Source: JAXGYX01 sp964487355 (lineage in GTDB: Bacteria; Bacillota; Clostridia; Saccharofermentanales; Fastidiosipilaceae). Taken from it: DNA of 63,542 nt. Position 1 is the stretch's first letter; the number at the start of each line of letters is the position of its first letter. Of this stretch, positions 59,095 to 63,542 are shown piece by piece. The stretch is from contig CAZAPS010000006.1 in assembly GCA_964487355.1 (NCBI GenBank), positions 1 through 63,542 on the forward strand. The letters run 5' to 3'. The position numbers and the translations under genes are program-made. The notes under the pieces were generated by a model. It was not told the origin of the DNA and did no database searches. It was given only the letters and a program-made list of their open reading frames with translations.

Positions 59095-60597
59095 CTACAT
59101 GAATCTGCGTCTGCGATGGGTCGCGGCAGCGACCACAAACAGCGCGAGCGGCAACAGCACAACACAAAATAAAGTCGCGAGCGTGAGCGCCGTGTTGCTG
59201 AGCGTGTTGAGCTGGTAATCCGTCAACGGCTTTTCCATGATCAGCAAAGTACCCAACGCGTCCTCCACATTGGTCAGCCAACCCGTGGAGTTGTAAAGCA
59301 AACTATAGTTATATCCACTGTCTCCCAACACCTGCAAAACTTCGTCCGAAAAGGCCGAAGCGCTGCCGAACACGATCGCTTTCGCCGATGACATCCTCGA
59401 ATTGGTTATGAATCCGCTATTTTCCGAAAGCATCGCCATGACCCGCACGCCCGGCTCGCTTTGTTGATCCTTGTCTCCACCGGGTTCGAGCACACCCCGG
59501 TCGTCCGTGGTCACAATCGGCTGGACGCCGATCCACTCTTCGGCTAAATCCCCCTCACTGATCGATCTACTGTTCAGCATCAGCGTGCTGTTGGAAAGAT
59601 CCTGAGCGGTGATCCGGGACTCCGGGGCCTGCGCCAAAATACTGTGAGGATCGTTGTTGAAGATCAGGCGATCATTGGCTTCGGCGATCCGATCATTGTC
59701 AACTCGCAGATTAAACAGTTCCAGCACCTTGTTCAAATTGTCAAATTCTCCACCGCCATAATCCAGAGCGACGAATAAGCTGCCGCCATTTTTTATATAG
59801 TGAGAATAAATGTCCACCTCGGTTTCGGTCAAGTCTTTGGTCGGAGCAAGTATGAACACAGCCTGGGCGTCTTCAGGAATCTCGGCGCCACCGGGCGCGC
59901 CAAGTTGATCCACATGATAGCGGTTGTTCAAAAGCAGCGCTTTGAGAGACTGATAGTCGACATCCAGATCCGCTTCACCATGTCCAATCGAAAAATAAAT
60001 AGTGGGCACTGCTTCGGCCGTCACATATTGAATCGCGCCACTAAGTGTCGATTCGGCTTTGTAGCCGGTCTGCACCAACACGCCTGTTTGCTCATCGCGC
60101 TTGGTCTGTAACAAGTCTGTCTGATTCAACACCCGCGCTCGTCCGGTCTTCAGTCCGCGCACCAGGATTTGTTGTTCTTGAAGCTGCAGATGGCCGTCCG
60201 GATCCAACTCTTCGACGATAGTTGGAAAATCCTGTGGGTCTTTGTACTCAATCGTCAGATGACCTTTCGCGTAGCGCGCGTATTCTTCCAGCAACGGCTC
60301 CATAAATTGATTGTACGTTAAAAACTGAACCGGATCGTCGAGGATTATGAGCTCGACATCAGAGTTTAAATTACCCAGCAAGGTGCGAGTCACGTCACCC
60401 GTGGTCATGATCTTCTCATCGGTCAGATCGATCGTCAGTCCGCCGCCGATCACGCCCTGAACGACCAGATTGATCACGATCACAATCGTCAGGACAGCGA
60501 CAGTCAGCCAACCGGCCTTGCGCTTCAGGCGCAAGATTTTGGAGTCAACTTTGACAGCGGTCCGTTTCAAATTATTTTGCCTGCCTTTCGCACTCAT
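59095..60597 (-). CDS. GldG-like ABC-transporter auxiliary membrane protein
   Basis: 500 residues. Membrane segments at about 28-50 and 474-492 enclose a large outside domain. LTIDLTDEKIMTTGDVTRTLLGNLNSDVELIIL, MEPLLEEYARYAKGHLTIEYKDPQ, IYFSIGHGEADLD, FILAPTKDLTETEVDIYSHYIKNGGSLFVALD and IVFGSASAFSDEVL match the GldG/ABC_transp_aux family, first known from gliding bacteria but common in Clostridia. It lies 10 bases after the permease gene. It probably forms one complex with permease and ATPase; cargo unknown. Confidence 0.9.
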   Translation of the reverse strand: MSAKGRQNNLKRTAVKVDSKILRLKRKAGWLTVAVLTIVIVINLVVQGVIGGGLTIDLTDEKIMTTGDVTRTLLGNLNSDVELIILDDPVQFLTYNQFMEPLLEEYARYAKGHLTIEYKDPQDFPTIVEELDPDGHLQLQEQQILVRGLKTGRARVLNQTDLLQTKRDEQTGVLVQTGYKAESTLSGAIQYVTAEAVPTIYFSIGHGEADLDVDYQSLKALLLNNRYHVDQLGAPGGAEIPEDAQAVFILAPTKDLTETEVDIYSHYIKNGGSLFVALDYGGGEFDNLNKVLELFNLRVDNDRIAEANDRLIFNNDPHSILAQAPESRITAQDLSNSTLMLNSRSISEGDLAEEWIGVQPIVTTDDRGVLEPGGDKDQQSEPGVRVMAMLSENSGFITNSRMSSAKAIVFGSASAFSDEVLQVLGDSGYNYSLLYNSTGWLTNVEDALGTLLIMEKPLTDYQLNTLSNTALTLATLFCVVLLPLALFVVAAATHRRRRFM

Positions 60598-60607
60598 GAT
60601 CCACTCC

Positions 60608-61396
60608 TCACTTTTGCTTCCAACGCCGGCGTTCCAAAGACATGGCGATCAAAAACAAAAACAACACAATCAAGCTGAGCAGATAAACAAACGATGAAAC
60701 AGACAAAATACCCTCAGAGATTGGGCCGAGCTTTGTCGCGGGATTGAGCCAGTCTATCGCCCGCGTGACCGCCGCTCCGACGCCGGATTGGGCTCCGGTT
60801 TTCAACCAATTAAACACATCCAGCCAGCCAACCAAACGACCGACAAAAACGCCAATCGCTCCGGACACGCTCTGTAACAGGTTAAATGCCAAAAACACCA
60901 GCATTGAGACCAGAGCGGCTATGGTCTGATCGCTGACCAGGGAAGAAATCAGCTGTCCAATCGCCAGATAGACAAATCCGGTCAGCAAAAACGCGACATA
61001 GCTCGCCAGCGTGATTTGATCCACTTTGCCGTCCAAGGCGAGAATTAAAATCAGATGTGGCAGGATCGTGCCGGTCAGCGTGAAAAAAGTGAGGCAGGAG
61101 GATAAATATTTTCCGAGCACAATGTCCGACGCCTTCACCGGCGCGGTCAAAAGCAGCCGATCGGTTCCTTTTTGTTTTTCTTCGGCATAGGATCCCATTG
61201 TTAAAAGAGGTATGAAGACGAACAACAGACTATTCAAAAAGGAAATTTCCAACGATAAGACAGCCGTGCGCATAGCAAGATCAACCGCGAAATAAAAGCC
61301 GCTGATCAAAGCGAATAGTCCGCCCACCGCCCAATAGCGTGGCGTGCGAAGCGCGGACGAGCGTTCCTTGAGAAAAATAGTTCTAACTCCGCTCAT
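60608..61396 (-). CDS. ABC-2 type transporter permease (GldF-like)
   Basis: 262 residues with six membrane segments. FLKERSSALRTPRYWAVGGLFALISGFYF opens it. The segment IPLLTMGSYAEEKQKGTDRLLLTAPVKASDIVLGKYLSS is the conserved cytoplasmic loop of ABC-2 permeases. It overlaps the ATPase gene by 4 bases (ATGA). A complete exporter would be two ATPases, two permeases and the GldG partner. Confidence 0.92.
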   Translation of the reverse strand: MSGVRTIFLKERSSALRTPRYWAVGGLFALISGFYFAVDLAMRTAVLSLEISFLNSLLFVFIPLLTMGSYAEEKQKGTDRLLLTAPVKASDIVLGKYLSSCLTFFTLTGTILPHLILILALDGKVDQITLASYVAFLLTGFVYLAIGQLISSLVSDQTIAALVSMLVFLAFNLLQSVSGAIGVFVGRLVGWLDVFNWLKTGAQSGVGAAVTRAIDWLNPATKLGPISEGILSVSSFVYLLSLIVLFLFLIAMSLERRRWKQK

Positions 61397-62352
61397 TGCT
61401 CACCTGTTTTCTCAGTCGTGGACAAAATCGCCATGAATCGCTCTTCCAACACACTGATCGCCGGACGAAACTCAAGCAAAGCCCAGGAGTTTGACGACAT
61501 GGCGAAAAACACGCGGCGGCGGATGTCTTGAGAGCCATCGGTGACCAGCTCCAAGGCACCTCCATCACCCGCTCGGCTAACGACATCTCGCACGCCGGAC
61601 AGTCGACGCAATGCGCGCCGCACCTCTTTTTCAGGTCCATCGGTCACAATCAGGTAGCGTGTTGGAAACCTCACGGCCATTTCGTCAATTTGCTCAGAAG
61701 AGCCACCGTCGTCCGCGACGGGTTTCAACCGCCCATCGGCGATGATCGCGACACGATCACAAATCGATTCCACCTCGGTAAGAATATGTGAGCTGAAAAT
61801 AATTGTATGTCGTTTTTTCAGCCCGCGAATGATTTCATGCAATTCGCGGATCTGTATTGGATCCATGCCCAATGTCGGTTCATCCAAAATAAGCAACTCA
61901 GGCTCTGCGACCAACGCCTGCGCGACCCCCAGCCGCTGTCGATAACCTCGTGAAAGATTGGCGATCAGCCGCTTGGACACTCCGCTCAGATCCAGTCCCC
62001 GCATGATCTTCGCGACGTGATCCGGGCGGACATCTCTTGGCAGCGTCTTTAGATCGGCTACAAAAAGCAGATACTCCGACACAGTCATCTCATCATACAG
62101 TGGTGGCGTCTCCGGAAGATAGCCGATTTTCTCTCTACACTTTAGTGGTTCGTCCAGCAGATCAAAACCATCGACTTTGACTGTTCCGGCGGTCGGTGAC
62201 ACATATCCGGCGACAATATTCATCAACGTTGTCTTACCCGCCCCGTTTGGTCCCAGCAGGCCCAAAATCTCGTTTTTCTCAACGGTCAAAGTGATCTGAT
62301 CCAATGCTTTGTGAGAGCCATAGTATTTCGTTAGATCGCGAATTTGAAGCAT
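61393..62352 (-). CDS. ABC transporter ATP-binding protein (GldA-like)
   Basis: 319 residues; ATG behind AGAAGGAGATTAT. Walker A GPNGAGKTT at 34-42, signature LSRGYRQRLGVAQALVAEP, Walker B LLILDEPTLGMDP and the switch His in IIFSSHILTEVE are all intact. The last 90 residues form the regulatory extension found in the GldA/NatA-like group. It is the first gene of an eight-gene run to 52281, with gaps of 70 bases or less throughout. Confidence 0.95.
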   Translation of the reverse strand: MLQIRDLTKYYGSHKALDQITLTVEKNEILGLLGPNGAGKTTLMNIVAGYVSPTAGTVKVDGFDLLDEPLKCREKIGYLPETPPLYDEMTVSEYLLFVADLKTLPRDVRPDHVAKIMRGLDLSGVSKRLIANLSRGYRQRLGVAQALVAEPELLILDEPTLGMDPIQIRELHEIIRGLKKRHTIIFSSHILTEVESICDRVAIIADGRLKPVADDGGSSEQIDEMAVRFPTRYLIVTDGPEKEVRRALRRLSGVRDVVSRAGDGGALELVTDGSQDIRRRVFFAMSSNSWALLEFRPAISVLEERFMAILSTTEKTGEQ

Positions 62353-62375
62353 ATAATCTCCTTCTAGTAAAGAAA

Positions 62376-62404
62376 ATTATAGCCCACTCGATCAGACCGG
62401 TAAA
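62376..62404 (-). promoter_or_regulatory. Promoter of the GldAFG/DUF4340/DUF5711 operon
   Basis: TTTACC (62404-62399), 17 bp, perfect TATAAT (62381-62376) on the minus strand, 24 bases before the ATPase start. The leader is short and the promoter is the best in this part of the window. Confidence 0.75.
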
Positions 62405-62551
62405 CGAAACGACCCGATTGTTTCAAAATTGTTTGAATTCTAATATCAATTGTTTTCTTTTCTTTGGCTTTTAAAATAGCGATGCTTTTTCAAACAGGCG
62501 GGAGCCAGATTGGTCAAACAAGAGCCGCCGTCAGGCGCGGCCGCGTTGAGA

Positions 62552-63436
62552 TCACTGGAAGTGCGCATAGCAGCGAAACATGGTGTGCCCGTTTGTGTCG
62601 ACTCCCTCGATCGCGAAACTCAGCTCTCCGGCGGCCGGAACGAAATCCTTGTGTGTCGCGTCAATCAGCGCGCGTTCAACGGGTCTCACATAAAGCTCCA
62701 CATTGTCACCGTATTTGGCCTCCGCGATAAAGCTGATATCGATGCCGCTTGGCGATCGATCTTCCGGAAGTCCGTACTCATGCACCGCGTCCACGCTCCA
62801 AAGGATATAACGCGTGTTGTTCACATGGCCGTTTCGGTCCAAATCGCTATAGGCGACCGTTCTGCAGATCTGCGGTCTCATCTTCGCGGTCACCTCAAAA
62901 ACAGGTTTGCGGATCCTCAGCGCGTTGACTCCAAAAATGGGCTCATTGACTCCCGCGTAGGAAGCATCTTCTTTGCCCAGCGCGTTCGGGCGCAATGGGG
63001 CGTGACTGTGGCTGTCCGCCAGAAACCAGGTCGATGTACATAGTCCAAATCGATCACCATGGTGGTCGTACAGGCCAAATTCACGATGAAAAAACAGTTT
63101 GTCGATCGGGCGCACCCATGTTTTGCAGGTCAATCGATCCTGCCATCTCAAAATTTTTTTGAGCCGCAAAGTGTACGCGTTAAGCAACCAACACACGTTT
63201 TTCTCATCTGTGAATTGAGCGGCCAGGCCCGCGAGGTTCACATGACTGTACGCGGTTTCCTGCATCATGGAAAAAAGAACGTCGGGCTGGACCCGGTCAT
63301 TCACATCCGCCTCGGTGCTGCGGATCTGAAAATGTTGATACACCTCGTTATTCAACCAGTTCACACTGGATTCGGGCGGTGTGAAGCTTGCTTTATCCCG
63401 TTCGATATCAACAAAATCATAATCGTTGGTTTGCAT
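62552..63436 (-). CDS. Acyl-ACP thioesterase (FatA/FatB family)
   Basis: 294 residues; ATG behind CCGGAGGAATT. Two hot-dog domains. The first has FQIRSTEADVNDRVQPDVLFSMMQETAYSH and CWLLNAYTLRLKKILRWQDRLTCKTWVRPIDKLFFHREF. The second has TVAYSDLDRNGHVNNTRYILW, with the Asp, Asn and His of the active site, and ISFIAEAKYGDNVELYV. It releases fatty acids from acyl carrier protein. The family is frequent in anaerobic Bacillota. It is monocistronic and unrelated to its neighbours by context. Confidence 0.93.
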   Translation of the reverse strand: MQTNDYDFVDIERDKASFTPPESSVNWLNNEVYQHFQIRSTEADVNDRVQPDVLFSMMQETAYSHVNLAGLAAQFTDEKNVCWLLNAYTLRLKKILRWQDRLTCKTWVRPIDKLFFHREFGLYDHHGDRFGLCTSTWFLADSHSHAPLRPNALGKEDASYAGVNEPIFGVNALRIRKPVFEVTAKMRPQICRTVAYSDLDRNGHVNNTRYILWSVDAVHEYGLPEDRSPSGIDISFIAEAKYGDNVELYVRPVERALIDATHKDFVPAAGELSFAIEGVDTNGHTMFRCYAHFQ

Positions 63437-63500
63437 AATTCCTCCGGTCGATTTAACAATATCTCTTAGTCACATACCAATCTTTAGTATATCAGTTTAA

Positions 63501-63531
63501 AAATAAAACTGACCACCTGTTAGGGCGGTCA
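63501..63531 (-). terminator. Intrinsic terminator of a gene beyond the window
   Basis: On the minus strand TGACCGCC and GGTGGTCA pair with one mismatch around a 6-nt loop and are followed by GTTTTATTTTT. It ends a minus-strand gene that lies upstream, outside the window, and insulates the thioesterase gene. Confidence 0.8.
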
Positions 63532-63542
63532 ATTAAACGGAC

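Overview
The window is 63.5 kb of moderately GC-rich bacterial DNA. It is dominated by genes for the cell surface: an extracellular polysaccharide or capsule locus, secreted wall hydrolases and a TasA-type fibre operon. Gram-positive-type markers (SipW signal peptidase with TasA-like substrates, LytR-CpsA-Psr ligase, strong AGGAGG ribosome sites, frequent TTG/GTG starts, DUF5711/DUF4340/GldG gene neighbours) point to a member of the Clostridia (Bacillota). The genus cannot be read from the sequence. The presence of a siroheme-type reductase suggests an anaerobe. No rRNA, tRNA, CRISPR array or insertion sequence was seen. Nearly all genes lie on the minus strand; only three (5994, 7062 and 22572) are on plus.

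Layout. (1) 1-2830: sipW, three TasA/CalY-like fibre proteins and the start of another secreted protein, all minus. A 213-nt gap between two of the fibre genes can fold into alternative hairpins. (2) 3371-7766: a cupin gene, an atypical pyruvate kinase, a sulfite/nitrite-reductase-like ferredoxin protein and an initiating sugar-phosphate transferase. (3) 7946-23693: two very large paralogous secreted wall hydrolases with the same array of about 95-residue repeats but different catalytic ends, a Wzx flippase, two ATP-grasp enzymes, and an acylation-type group (MBOAT, SGNH, two TraX). The MBOAT and one TraX have lost residues expected at the active site. (4) 23767-49855: a 21-gene minus-strand polysaccharide cluster. 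It has the UDP-L-FucNAc genes (capE, capF, capG type), dTDP-amino-sugar genes (rfbA, rfbB, aminotransferase), ugd, glf, a PglF/CapD-type dehydratase, seven glycosyltransferases, two Wzy/ligase-like membrane proteins, one Wzx, and a LicD enzyme beside a degenerate LicD-like copy. (5) 50111-52078: an LCP ligase whose 3' end lies in a 26-bp tandem repeat interrupted by a 100-N assembly gap. (6) 52281-62352: an eight-gene run with a GldG-type ABC exporter, DUF4340, DUF5711, a CYTH protein and two FAD oxidoreductases. (7) 62552-63436: an acyl-ACP thioesterase.

Working together (inference): the 7062 transferase or a relative primes undecaprenyl phosphate. The cluster enzymes make UDP-FucNAc, UDP-GlcA, UDP-Galf and a dTDP-amino sugar, and the glycosyltransferases build a repeat unit that LicD may decorate. 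Wzx and Wzy export and polymerise it, and the LCP protein links it to the wall. TasA-like fibres and the repeat-bearing hydrolases would act in the same envelope or biofilm matrix. Functions were assigned by reading motifs; no database search was possible.
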